A DNA stretch of 13,146 nt from an uncultured Lachnospiraceae bacterium (GTDB lineage: Bacteria > Bacillota_A > Clostridia > Lachnospirales > Lachnospiraceae): contig CAJUQU010000070.1 of NCBI GenBank assembly GCA_910588595.1, positions 1 to 13,146 on the forward strand. The letters run 5' to 3'. Each line of letters starts with the position of its first letter. Position 1 is the stretch's first letter. Positions 5,581-13,146 of the stretch are shown in pieces. The position numbers were made by a program, and so were the translations under genes. Below the pieces are notes generated by a model. It saw only the letters and a list, made by a program, of their open reading frames with translations, was not told where the DNA came from and made no database searches.

Positions 5581-6744
5581 CCGGCAGTTTTTACTCACGT
5601 TCAGCACGATGCCGATCTCCGTCAGCAGAAACAGTGTCGAAGTGCCGCCATAACTGATGAACGGCAGCGTGATCCCTGTATTTGGGATCGTGTTGGTCAC
5701 TACGGCTATGTTCAGGATGACCTGTATCGCGTAATGCGCCATCACCCCCACCACAAGCAGGGCTCCAAACCGATCCACGGTCTTGTTTGCGATGACCATA
5801 CAGCTCCAGATCAGCACCACGAAGAGCAGGATGATCGCCAGTGCACCGAAAAGTCCCAGCTCCTCACATATGATCGAGAAGATCATATCATTCTGTGCCT
5901 CGGGCAGAAATCCTCTCTTCTGCATGCTCTGCCCCAGCCCTTTTCCCCAGATGCCGCCGGAACCGATAGCATACAATGCCTGGAGTGTCTGAAACGCCTT
6001 ATCCGTGCTGTACGCTTCCGGGTGGAGCCACGCTGCGATGCGTCCCAGACGGAAATTGGATCCTGTCGTGTCCGCGTTTGCCACGTACGTGATCAGCGCT
6101 GTCGCCGCTGCGAGCACCGTGACGCCTGCCGCCACAAACCATTTGTAATCCGGTACCGCCACGAACACCATGGCGACAGCGATACCCATGATGATGATCG
6201 CCGAGCTCAGGTTGCTGGTCAGCACGTAGACGAGCCCTGCTATGATCGTGGGCGGTACCAGCACGATCGCAAGTCCCTTAGGTGTCCGTATGATATTTTT
6301 TCCGAGGCTCTCAAGTCTCTGGATAATACTCGCCAGATAGATGATAACGCCGATCTTTGCCACCTCTGCCGGCTGAAAAGTCGTGATCCCCACATCGATC
6401 CAGCGGCTCGCACCGTTTCTCGTGATCCCGATCGGAGATTTTACCAGCACGATCAGTATCGCGGACACGATCATTGCCAGCACATCCAGCCTCTGCAGCT
6501 CCCTATATGGAAACTTGATCATGATGAACAGTGCCACAAAGCCGATAACAGTGTTCTGCGCCTGGTTTTTTAGATAGTATGCAGAGTCCCCATAATCGAT
6601 CCCTGCCTCATAGGAACTTACAGAGTAGATCATCAGAAGTCCGAATCCGACCAGAAACAGCACTACTGTCAATAGCACATAGTCCATGTTGTGTTTACTG
6701 CTGCGAAATTTTACCGGCTGCTTTGCCACAAGTTGCCTTGCCAC
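5578..6744 (-). CDS. ftsW: SEDS peptidoglycan glycosyltransferase FtsW/SpoVE
   Basis: This is a polytopic SEDS glycan polymerase that uses lipid II and works with a class B PBP. The 388 residues show about ten hydrophobic segments. Visible motifs are NGASRWIDVG (110-119), FQPAEVAKI (123-131), the catalytic-type Asp286 in FLPEAQNDMIFSIICEELG, and TLPFISYGGTSTL (359-371). The position after murD matches B. subtilis spoVE, so it may serve cortex synthesis as well as division; sequence alone does not separate FtsW from SpoVE. The start is GTG 6744, with GGAGG 9 bases upstream inside the end of murD (4-base gap), implying translational coupling. The C-terminus is short, ending NVSKNCR soon after the last helix. 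Confidence 0.94.
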   Translation of the reverse strand: MARQLVAKQPVKFRSSKHNMDYVLLTVVLFLVGFGLLMIYSVSSYEAGIDYGDSAYYLKNQAQNTVIGFVALFIMIKFPYRELQRLDVLAMIVSAILIVLVKSPIGITRNGASRWIDVGITTFQPAEVAKIGVIIYLASIIQRLESLGKNIIRTPKGLAIVLVPPTIIAGLVYVLTSNLSSAIIIMGIAVAMVFVAVPDYKWFVAAGVTVLAAATALITYVANADTTGSNFRLGRIAAWLHPEAYSTDKAFQTLQALYAIGSGGIWGKGLGQSMQKRGFLPEAQNDMIFSIICEELGLFGALAIILLFVVLIWSCMVIANKTVDRFGALLVVGVMAHYAIQVILNIAVVTNTIPNTGITLPFISYGGTSTLFLLTEIGIVLNVSKNCR

Positions 6745-6748
6745 AATA

Positions 6749-8134
6749 TCACTCCTCCAATTTATTTACATATTCCTTGAACTGCATTCCCCTCACCTCA
6801 TAATTTGGAAACATCCCCCAGCTTGCACACGCAGGTGATAAGAGCACCGCATCCCCTTCCTCGGCCTCCCTCACACAGCTATCGAGTGCCGCCTCGAAAG
6901 TATCTTCGAACAGGATGTCTTCTTGAGAAAATCCGCATCTCACTGCACACTCGGCTATCTTCTCCCGCGTCTGTCCGATCAGTACGAGCTTCTTCACCTT
7001 ACCGTCAAACGCGCGGATCCAGTCATCGTAGGTACTCCCCTTATCATACCCTCCTCCGATCAGAACCGTCGGACGATCCATCGCCTTGATCCCCTGTATG
7101 GCAGCATCTGTGTTGGTCGCCTTAGAGTCGTTGTAATACACGACCCCCCGCTTAACTGCCACATACTCGATCCTGTGTTCCACAGCCACAAACCGCTTAA
7201 TAGTGGCAAGTATGTTTTCCATCGGCACACCTGCACTCATACTGATCCCGATCGCTGCCATGACATTCTCTATATTGCAGATCCCCACAAGATTCATATC
7301 TGTCTTCACGTTCAGAAGGCGCTGTGACACGCCGTCTGTGGCGAGAAAGATCTCTTCCCCTTCATAGTACAATCCGTTCTGCAGCCTCTGAGCCGAAGAG
7401 AAATACACAACCTTTGCCGGACACCTTTCACCGAACTTTCTCGTATAATCATTCTCATGATTCAGGATACAGAAGTCCTCCTTTGTCTGATTCATCGTCA
7501 CAGCTTCTTTCGCCGCAGCATAGTTCTCCATCGTGTGATGGCGGTTGAGATGATCCGGCGTGATGTTTAATATCGCCGATACCTGCGGGTGAAAATCCTC
7601 GATCGTCTCCAGCTGAAAACTCGAGATCTCCGCGACAGAAACTGTGTCTTCATGCATGAGCGGCGCGGCATCCGTGTAGGGATTCCCTATATTCCCAACG
7701 ATGTACACACTCTCATAGTACTCCTGCATGATCTGTCCCACGAGCGATGTCGTCGTCGTCTTCCCGTTCGTGCCAGTGATCGCCAGCACTCTTCCCCTCG
7801 CAAAATGATATGCAAGCTCGATCTCTCCCCATATATGGATTCCCCGCTCTTTCATATATATCACAAAATCTGCATCCACCGGAACTCCCGGGCTCAGCAC
7901 GGCAAGTTCAATACCATCTGTTATTTTTTTCAAAAATGCGCCCGTGTAAATGACTGCCCTGGTTTCATGACCAAGCTTCTCCTGGAGGGATGCCTTGACC
8001 GCCTCTATGTCCGTCTTGTCATTCCCATCATATATGACTGGCAGTGCACCGTTTCTTTCAAGCAATACCGCGGAACCGACACCACTCTTGCCGGTTCCCA
8101 CAACCATCACTCTCTTATCCCTTATATCAATCAT
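6749..8134 (-). CDS. murD: UDP-N-acetylmuramoyl-L-alanine:D-glutamate ligase MurD
   Basis: MurD adds D-glutamate to UDP-MurNAc-L-alanine using ATP in the cytoplasm. The 461 residues have an N-terminal Rossmann-like UDP-binding part (VMVVGTGKSGVGSAVLL, 9-25), the ATP P-loop ITGTNGKTTTTSL (119-131, Lys125), the central NITPDHLNRHHTMENYAAAKEAV with the likely carbamylated Lys209, and YNDSKATNTDAAIQGI and IGGGYDKG in the C-terminal domain. The length is typical (about 440-460). The ATG at 8134 has AGAGG 5 bases upstream. Its upstream neighbour should be mraY in most Firmicutes but is a PBP here. Confidence 0.96.
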   Translation of the reverse strand: MIDIRDKRVMVVGTGKSGVGSAVLLERNGALPVIYDGNDKTDIEAVKASLQEKLGHETRAVIYTGAFLKKITDGIELAVLSPGVPVDADFVIYMKERGIHIWGEIELAYHFARGRVLAITGTNGKTTTTSLVGQIMQEYYESVYIVGNIGNPYTDAAPLMHEDTVSVAEISSFQLETIEDFHPQVSAILNITPDHLNRHHTMENYAAAKEAVTMNQTKEDFCILNHENDYTRKFGERCPAKVVYFSSAQRLQNGLYYEGEEIFLATDGVSQRLLNVKTDMNLVGICNIENVMAAIGISMSAGVPMENILATIKRFVAVEHRIEYVAVKRGVVYYNDSKATNTDAAIQGIKAMDRPTVLIGGGYDKGSTYDDWIRAFDGKVKKLVLIGQTREKIAECAVRCGFSQEDILFEDTFEAALDSCVREAEEGDAVLLSPACASWGMFPNYEVRGMQFKEYVNKLEE

Positions 8135-8164
8135 GATAGCCTCTATACCCTTTCCATGTTCTTA

Positions 8165-8211
8165 GGAACCGTTAACAGATGATCCCGGATAAACGATTTC
8201 TGAACAGTTCC
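8165..8211 (-). repeat. Imperfect hairpin in the spoVD-murD gap (no gene)
   Basis: Immediately after the spoVD stop, GGAACTGTT (8211-8203) can pair with AACGGTTCC (8173-8165) through nine pairs, one of them G-U, with a possible CAG/CTG extension. The downstream arm can instead form GTTC-CTAA-GAAC (8169-8158), so the two structures exclude each other. No T-run follows, so it is not a simple terminator. It may be an attenuator, a processing site or chance. Confidence 0.4.
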
Positions 8212-9999
8212 TTATTCATATCCAATCTCTTCCAAATACGGAAGTATATTTTCAAAAAGCTGCCGCACGACCGGCGCCGCGATCTGTCCGCCATAATATG
8301 TCCCCTGGGGGGTGTCGATGATCGCCAGTGCCATGATCTTGGGGTCATCAGCCGGGGCAAATCCCAGAAATGACGCGATATACCTGCCATTTCCCCTTGG
8401 AAGTGTCTGGCTGGTAGCAGTCTTGCCGCCCACGCGGAAACCTTCCACATAGCCGTTCTTACCGCCGCCATTCTCCACAACCTGCTCAAGCGCATACCTC
8501 AATTTCTCTGTCGTATCCGATGACACGATACCTTCCGAGATCGGATAAACAAACTCGTCGACAGTTGTGCCGTCAGTACTCACCGCCTTCACGCCAAAAT
8601 GAGGCGTCACCAGATTTCCGCCGTTGATCAGCCCCGCCACTGTTGTCATCAGTCTGATCGGCGTTATCTGAAAGGACTGTCCAAATGACATTGTGGCAAG
8701 CTCCACCTCGCCCATTTTATCCTGCTTGTGCACGATCGTCCCCGCCTCGCCCGGAAGGTCGATCCCAGTCTTCTGCTTCAATCCAAACTGTGTAAAATAC
8801 TGATAATAACATTCCACACCAATCCTCAGACCGACAGTGATAAATACAGGATTGCAGGAATTCATGACTGCATGGGTAAAATCTTGTGCACCATGACCTG
8901 CTATCTTGTGGCAGCGGATCTTTCGATCGTCCACAATGATAAAGCCCGGGCAGGAAAACTGATCCTCCAGACGCACCGCACCGCTCTCAAGCCCCGCCGC
9001 TGCCGTGATGATCTTAAAAGTTGAACCCGGTTCGTATGTATCGTTGATACAGCCGTTTCGCCACATCTTGTTCAACAGATCCTGTGTGCTTTCCTGCGCT
9101 GTCTCCGGCTGCCCTTCCTCAGTGCTTTCCGGCTGTACGGTCTGTATCTGGAACTCATCGATCAGTGTATATGGATCATTGAGATGAAATTCCGGCACAT
9201 CTACCATCGCAAGGATCTCCCCATTGTTGACATTCATGACAATGATCGACACACCAGCTGCCTGCTTTGTCTCATATGCCTGTTTTGCGAGCTGCATCGC
9301 ATACTTCTGTATATTCACATCAAGACTGATGTATAGATCTTTCCCTGCCTCCGGTTCCTTTCTGCGCTCCCCCATACCGTCCAGCTCGATCCCTTTGGCA
9401 TCTGTCAGTGTCAGGATCTGACCCTTTTTGCCTGTCAGATACTCCTCGTAGACAACTTCAAGACCGATAATCCCCTGATTGTCCCCGCCTGTAAAACCTA
9501 GCACCTTCGATGCCAGATCGTCATACGGATAATAACGTTTATAGTCCTCATCCACCTTCACTCCTGCCATATCATAATTTCGTATCCGATCACCGGTCTC
9601 TTTGTCCACATTGCTTTTGATGCGCTCCCTCGCACTGTACTTTTCTACACGCTTGCGCACATATTCCTCGGACAGTCCCAGCTCCTGACATAACATGCTG
9701 ATCACCTTCTCAGGGTCTTCTAGCTGACTGTGGATGACCGATATGGTACAGACTGTCTTATTGTCTGCCAGGACAGTTCCCGTCGAATCGATGATCCTGC
9801 CCCTTGCAGCCTTGATGTCACGCTCCCTCTCATGAAGTTCTGTCGCAAGTTCTGTATAATATTCTGAGCAGAAGATCATCAGATATCCCACACGCACGCA
9901 CAACAGTATGAGCACTAGCACAGACACCACACACAGTACAAAGGTTTTTCTCTTCTGAACGGTCATATTCCGTCTTCCCGCACTGTTCTTGATCGTCAT
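8212..9999 (-). CDS. spoVD: SpoVD-type class B penicillin-binding protein (transpeptidase)
   Basis: This membrane-anchored DD-transpeptidase crosslinks peptidoglycan. Its position after the pbpB-type gene and before murD-spoVE matches B. subtilis spoVD, which builds the spore cortex. The 595 residues have one membrane anchor (about 18-44), a dimerisation domain starting RGRIIDSTGTVLA (67-79), and the transpeptidase domain with SxxK Ser326-Thr-Phe-Lys329 in YEPGSTFKI and SxN at 381-383 (SCN). The third motif is KTA (526-528) in GGKTATSQTLP instead of the usual KTG. An acidic, Gln/Glu/Thr-rich insert (about 288-305) precedes the active serine. There is no PASTA domain, whereas B. subtilis SpoVD has one. 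ATG 9999 has GAGGG 5 bases upstream. A SigmaE-like promoter candidate lies just upstream. A role in the cortex rather than division is inferred from gene order. Confidence 0.9.
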   Translation of the reverse strand: MTIKNSAGRRNMTVQKRKTFVLCVVSVLVLILLCVRVGYLMIFCSEYYTELATELHERERDIKAARGRIIDSTGTVLADNKTVCTISVIHSQLEDPEKVISMLCQELGLSEEYVRKRVEKYSARERIKSNVDKETGDRIRNYDMAGVKVDEDYKRYYPYDDLASKVLGFTGGDNQGIIGLEVVYEEYLTGKKGQILTLTDAKGIELDGMGERRKEPEAGKDLYISLDVNIQKYAMQLAKQAYETKQAAGVSIIVMNVNNGEILAMVDVPEFHLNDPYTLIDEFQIQTVQPESTEEGQPETAQESTQDLLNKMWRNGCINDTYEPGSTFKIITAAAGLESGAVRLEDQFSCPGFIIVDDRKIRCHKIAGHGAQDFTHAVMNSCNPVFITVGLRIGVECYYQYFTQFGLKQKTGIDLPGEAGTIVHKQDKMGEVELATMSFGQSFQITPIRLMTTVAGLINGGNLVTPHFGVKAVSTDGTTVDEFVYPISEGIVSSDTTEKLRYALEQVVENGGGKNGYVEGFRVGGKTATSQTLPRGNGRYIASFLGFAPADDPKIMALAIIDTPQGTYYGGQIAAPVVRQLFENILPYLEEIGYE

Positions 10000-10036
10000 C
10001 TTTTCCCTCTGATATCATAAAATCTGTATTGCTATT

Positions 10037-10061
10037 ATTTTATGAGTGAGGGGAACAATAT
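10037..10061 (-). promoter_or_regulatory. Candidate SigmaE promoter for the spoVD-type gene
   Basis: CATAAAAT (10044-10037) is one base from the SigmaE -10 CATACANT. ATATT (10061-10057) matches the core of the -35 KMATATT, but the spacer is 12 rather than about 14. The 80-base gap between the two PBP genes is unusually long for this operon, and the predicted start near 10030 leaves about 30 bases to the ATG with a good ribosome binding site. B. subtilis spoVD has a SigmaE promoter at the same place. Confidence 0.35.
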
Positions 10062-10079
10062 ATGTAAATAAGACCATCG

Positions 10080-12341
10080 CTATTCCTGTGCGGGCTCTAC
10101 CGGCGCCCCGCCGCCTGCTGGATCCGGGAGGTCATCGCCTTCGTCCATGCTGTAATCCATCTCTGCTGTCTTACCCGTTACCGGATCGATCAGTTCTCCT
10201 GTATTGGGATCAACCACATAGAACGGTCTCCCACCGCTTTCTCCTGATGTGCCGTCATCTGCACCGGGCTGCCCGTTCTCCTGGTCCCCGGATGCCGCAT
10301 CACTGTCTTGGGCACCTTCTCCGCCTTCTTCACTGGAAGCCTCACCAGAAGCATCCCCCTGCACGATATTGCCGAGAAGATTGTCCACTTCCGCCTGCTC
10401 TGCGATCGTCATCTCCTCCGTCTTTGCAATATGCAGATAGGGAAGCACTTCTGTCAGGACATTTTTGACAATGCCTGTCGCATAAGTCGCGTGCGCCTGA
10501 TCCTTCGCGTTTGGTCTGTCGATCACACAGTAAATGACGATCTGCGGATCATCAGCCGGCGCAAAACCTATGAATGATACAACATAATTTACTTTATCAC
10601 GCGGGACCATCTCCGCAGTACCTGTCTTTCCACCGATCGCGTATCCCGCTGGGCGCGCTGACTTTCCGGTTCCTTCTGCAACTGTAGCATAGAGGTACTG
10701 TCTCATCTGTTCTGACGTTGTCGAGGAGATCGTCTGCTTCAGCACTCTGGGCTCGATATTTTTTATGGTGTCGCCATTTGAATTGACGATCTTGCTGACC
10801 ATATGCGGCTCATAATAATATCCGCCATTTATTATAGAAGAGAAAGCTGCGACCATCTCGATCATCGTGACATTATACCCCTGTCCAAAGGAGGCTGTGG
10901 CAAGCTCTGCAGATTTCATTGACTTCTCATTGTAAACCAGGTTTGCTGTTTTGGGTTCCCCGGCAAGATCGATATTGGTCTTCAATCCGATATTAAAGAT
11001 CTGTTCAAACTGCAGCGTATTTTTCACGCCGATCGCTTCGCCCATTTTCATGAACGCCACATTGCATGACATCTCAAGAGATCCGCTCACATCGAGCGTA
11101 CCATGACCACCTTTTACATTGCACTTGATCTTGTGGCCTCCCACCTCCAGCAATCCCCCGCAATCGTATGTCTCATTTCCCACGATCCTTCCCGTCTCCA
11201 GCCCTGCCGCCAGCGTGATCGCCTTCGCCGTGGATCCCGGCTCATACGTGTCCGATATGCAGAAATTCCTCCACAGGGAATTCAGTGTATCGTAGTAAGT
11301 ACTATCTGCCTCCATCTGCGCGATCTGCTCCTCCGTATAGTAGGCTGACAGATCCTTTGGATTGTTAAGGTCAAAGTCAGGGTAACTCGCCATCGCCATG
11401 ATATCGCCGTTATTGCAGTTTTGTATGATGAGACCGATATTGTACGCACCGAGCCCCTCCCTTTCCTCATCTACATGTTCCGCATTGAACTGCTTGATAT
11501 ACTTTTCACAGATTGCCTGAATGTTGGCATCGATAGTACTTACAAGCGTGTAGCCATCTGCCGCCGCTATTGTCTTGCGCTCCAACGCCGCGTCATCATT
11601 CAGGTATCCGTACTCTCTTCCATTCGTACCATTGAGAATATCGTTATAGTACTCCTCTAGTCCATAAGTACCATTATTGTCCGTCCCCGTAAAACCGATC
11701 ACATCACATGCAAGCGTATTGTTGGGATAACGCCGGATATACTCCTCCTCAAACCAGACTCCGTTAATGATACCCATATCCTTGTTTTTCGCCGCTGCCG
11801 CGTTGTGCTCATTTTTCCGGTCAAGGAAGGGACTCATCTCCTCGTAGGGAATCCGCCTCTTGAGGACATAGTACTGTGAGTTTGGATTGTCCGCCACATA
11901 CTTCCTGAGTTCTGATTGATCCAACCCAAAACACTCGGCAAGTGCCGTGAGCGTTGGATCTTCATTCTTTTCGTCAGAAAGCATTACCTTACAGTCAAGA
12001 ACAACATTGTATACTTTCTCACTCGCCGCAAGGATCGTTCCGTTCGCATCAAGAATACTACCCCGCTTAAACGGCAGCGTTTTGGAATCATAGCGCTGCT
12101 GCGACAGGATCTTTTTCTGGTAATCATTTCGATTGTCGCGCGCAAGACAGTACAGCCGTCCTCCCAATCCCGTAAAAGCCAGCAGAATGATCAGCATCAT
12201 CACTGCCAGCTTCATTGATTTTACTTTATTCTGATTTATCCTCTGCTTTCTTTTGATCCTTCTGTCGGTTTTGGTATTCCTTTTACTTGTATTATTTTTA
12301 TGAATACTGCTTCTGCTGCTATTTCTACTTCTGTCTGCCAT
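10080..12341 (-). CDS. pbpB: PbpB/FtsI-type division penicillin-binding protein with acidic C-terminal tail
   Basis: This class B PBP should crosslink septal peptidoglycan with FtsW and FtsL. The 753 residues comprise a strongly basic cytoplasmic tail (1-43), a membrane helix (about 44-63), a dimerisation domain starting RGSILDANGTILA (93-105), and the transpeptidase domain with Ser370-Thr-Ala-Lys373 in YEPGSTAKA, SCN at 425-427 and KTG at 572-574 (GGKTGTAEM). After the catalytic domain (ending about 640) comes a low-complexity extracellular tail rich in Gly, Ser, Asp and Glu (about 660-753) containing VVDPNTGELIDPVTGK; no PASTA domains are visible. It follows ftsL with a 16-base gap, and AAGGTGATC provides the ribosome binding site. 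The pbpB role is inferred from the order rsmH-ftsL-pbpB. It is clearly a paralogue of the downstream spoVD-type gene. Confidence 0.92.
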   Translation of the reverse strand: MADRSRNSSRSSIHKNNTSKRNTKTDRRIKRKQRINQNKVKSMKLAVMMLIILLAFTGLGGRLYCLARDNRNDYQKKILSQQRYDSKTLPFKRGSILDANGTILAASEKVYNVVLDCKVMLSDEKNEDPTLTALAECFGLDQSELRKYVADNPNSQYYVLKRRIPYEEMSPFLDRKNEHNAAAAKNKDMGIINGVWFEEEYIRRYPNNTLACDVIGFTGTDNNGTYGLEEYYNDILNGTNGREYGYLNDDAALERKTIAAADGYTLVSTIDANIQAICEKYIKQFNAEHVDEEREGLGAYNIGLIIQNCNNGDIMAMASYPDFDLNNPKDLSAYYTEEQIAQMEADSTYYDTLNSLWRNFCISDTYEPGSTAKAITLAAGLETGRIVGNETYDCGGLLEVGGHKIKCNVKGGHGTLDVSGSLEMSCNVAFMKMGEAIGVKNTLQFEQIFNIGLKTNIDLAGEPKTANLVYNEKSMKSAELATASFGQGYNVTMIEMVAAFSSIINGGYYYEPHMVSKIVNSNGDTIKNIEPRVLKQTISSTTSEQMRQYLYATVAEGTGKSARPAGYAIGGKTGTAEMVPRDKVNYVVSFIGFAPADDPQIVIYCVIDRPNAKDQAHATYATGIVKNVLTEVLPYLHIAKTEEMTIAEQAEVDNLLGNIVQGDASGEASSEEGGEGAQDSDAASGDQENGQPGADDGTSGESGGRPFYVVDPNTGELIDPVTGKTAEMDYSMDEGDDLPDPAGGGAPVEPAQE

Positions 12342-12357
12342 CTGATCACCTTATCAT

Positions 12358-12891
12358 TTATGATTCGGGTACTGCCCCATACTGACGCACATAATCATTT
12401 CCCTCGCCGGTATACTCGACAACCTGTCCCTCCTTGGCATATTTCATCCCGAGCTCATTGACCGCAATGCGTTTGATCTCCTCTAAGTCAATGCTGCTCA
12501 TGATCTTTGTGTAAGTCTCATCATTTGCCAGTTTCATCTCATTGAGCTGGCTCTCCAGCCTTGAGATATTTGTAATGTGATTCGTGATATTTGACTGCAG
12601 GTTGATATAACCCATAAGCACACTGCAGATGATCACAAATGCCACAGCCGCCACTGCAATATACCCTTTATTCATAGGAACTGCTTTTACTTTTGTTTTG
12701 CGGACGGACCATGTATGAGGTCCTGATCTCTCATATTCCCGCCTTGTAGGTGTAGTCTGCAGCTTTTTGACTGCACTTCCATCTATATACTGACTGCCAT
12801 GGCTGGCATTCTGGCTCCTGCTGCGACTATTGCGACTGCCTGCGTTCTGTCTGCTTACGTTCGTCCTTGTTGTTGAATTGGCATGTCTCAT
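12358..12891 (-). CDS. ftsL: FtsL/DivIC-type septum protein with long basic N-terminus
   Basis: FtsL is a small bitopic protein that forms a coiled-coil complex with DivIC and DivIB and activates the FtsW-PBP synthase. The 177 residues have a long low-complexity cytoplasmic region (1-76) rich in Arg, Ser, Asn and Thr, a membrane helix (about 77-98, YIAVAAVAFVIICSVLMGYINL), a coiled coil (about 99-135, with NISRLESQLNEMKLANDETYTKIMS) and a conserved tail IDLEEIKRIAVNELGMKYAKEGQVVEY. FtsL is usually about 100-130 residues, so the N-terminal extension accounts for the excess. The ATG at 12891 has GGAAGG about 12 bases upstream, rather far. It begins 35 bases after rsmH. The call rests on topology, the EI-IA-ELGM pattern and gene order. 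Confidence 0.83.
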   Translation of the reverse strand: MRHANSTTRTNVSRQNAGSRNSRSRSQNASHGSQYIDGSAVKKLQTTPTRREYERSGPHTWSVRKTKVKAVPMNKGYIAVAAVAFVIICSVLMGYINLQSNITNHITNISRLESQLNEMKLANDETYTKIMSSIDLEEIKRIAVNELGMKYAKEGQVVEYTGEGNDYVRQYGAVPES

Positions 12892-12910
12892 ATATTCACT
12901 GTTCCTTCCT

Positions 12911-12925
12911 TAATCATATCAATCA
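12911..12925. repeat. 15-bp sequence TAATCATATCAATCA shared with the murA leader
   Basis: Exact second copy of the 15-mer at 5534-5548, in the gap between the rsmH stop and the ftsL ribosome binding site. Confidence 0.35.
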
Positions 12926-12926
12926 A

Positions 12927-13146
12927 TTAAAATCTCTCAAAAACCCTGAGTTTCGCGCTCTTAGACCGCGAATTTTGTTCCATCTCCTCCTGCGTGGGCA
13001 GGATCGGCTTGCGCGATATTACCTTTCCATACGGGATCTTCCCACAGATACACACTGGAAACTCCGGCGGACAGGTACACGGATTCTCCATCTCCCTGAA
13101 AAAATTCTTGACGATCCTGTCCTCCAATGAATGAAATGTAATGATA
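12927..13146 (-). CDS. rsmH: 16S rRNA m4C1402 methyltransferase RsmH, C-terminal part
   Basis: RsmH (MraW) N4-methylates C1402 of 16S rRNA using S-adenosylmethionine. Only the last 72 codons are present; the 5' part lies beyond the right edge. The visible sequence ITFHSLEDRIVKNFF, ENPCTCPPEFPVCICGK and ISRKPILPTQEEMEQNSRSKSAKLRVFERF is the characteristic C-terminus, including the HSLEDR motif and the Cys-rich CTCPPEFPVCICG loop. The frame is open to position 13146. rsmH immediately upstream of ftsL is the standard start of the dcw cluster; mraZ would be expected further right. Confidence 0.95.
   Translation of the reverse strand, partial: IITFHSLEDRIVKNFFREMENPCTCPPEFPVCICGKIPYGKVISRKPILPTQEEMEQNSRSKSAKLRVFERF

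Noticed and set aside
5512..6573. 353-codon plus-strand open frame opposite ftsW
   Set aside because: Its protein is rich in His, Arg, Asp and Cys with no recognisable domain, and it lies fully antisense to the well-supported ftsW. It is a shadow of ftsW codon use.
8172..8219. 15-codon minus-strand frame MNKELFRNRLSGIIC at the position where mraY is expected
   Set aside because: It does not resemble the hydrophobic MraY N-terminus, overlaps the spoVD stop, and its codons form the hairpin arms. I see no mraY remnant.

Overview
This is a division and cell wall (dcw) cluster joined to the spoIIG sporulation operon, all on the minus strand, from a spore-forming low-to-mid G+C Firmicute. Gene content, protein style (an FtsZ with the N-terminus LEIRSNETDAAARIIVVGVGGAG, tandem PBPs without PASTA domains, the RsmH C-terminus) and the presence of spoIIGA-sigE-sigG point to class Clostridia, most likely family Lachnospiraceae. 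I cannot name a genus from the sequence alone.

Read in the direction of transcription (right to left), the order is rsmH (3' part only), ftsL, a pbpB-type PBP, a spoVD-type PBP, murD, ftsW/spoVE, murA, divIB/ftsQ, ftsZ, terminator, spoIIGA, sigE, sigG (5' part only). This is the Bacillus subtilis order with several genes missing. murE and mraY are absent between spoVD and murD, where only a 77-bp hairpin-bearing gap remains. murG-murB are replaced by murA. ftsA and its small neighbours are absent before ftsZ.

The genes cooperate at three levels. MurA and MurD make cytoplasmic peptidoglycan precursors. FtsW and the two class B PBPs polymerise and crosslink septal or cortex peptidoglycan, organised by FtsL, DivIB and the FtsZ ring. 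SpoIIGA, Pro-SigmaE and SigmaG read out asymmetric septation into compartment-specific transcription. Internal promoter candidates break the cluster: SigmaE-like before spoVD and before murA, and SigmaA-like plus SigmaH-like before ftsZ.

The two most notable sites are these. (1) The ftsZ-spoIIGA junction has a strong intrinsic terminator. Its loop carries a consensus Spo0A box and a TTGACA -35, exactly 22 bp from a TATAAT that abuts the terminator T-tract, so a Spo0A-type spoIIG promoter is folded into the ftsZ terminator. (2) The left edge: sigG is intact through the STYA codons of region 2, then changes abruptly into unrelated sequence that continues to the window edge. This suggests an inserted element in sigG, or an assembly junction. 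No complete novel system (defence island, CRISPR array, transposase) is visible; the window is essentially core genome with unusual regulatory junctions.
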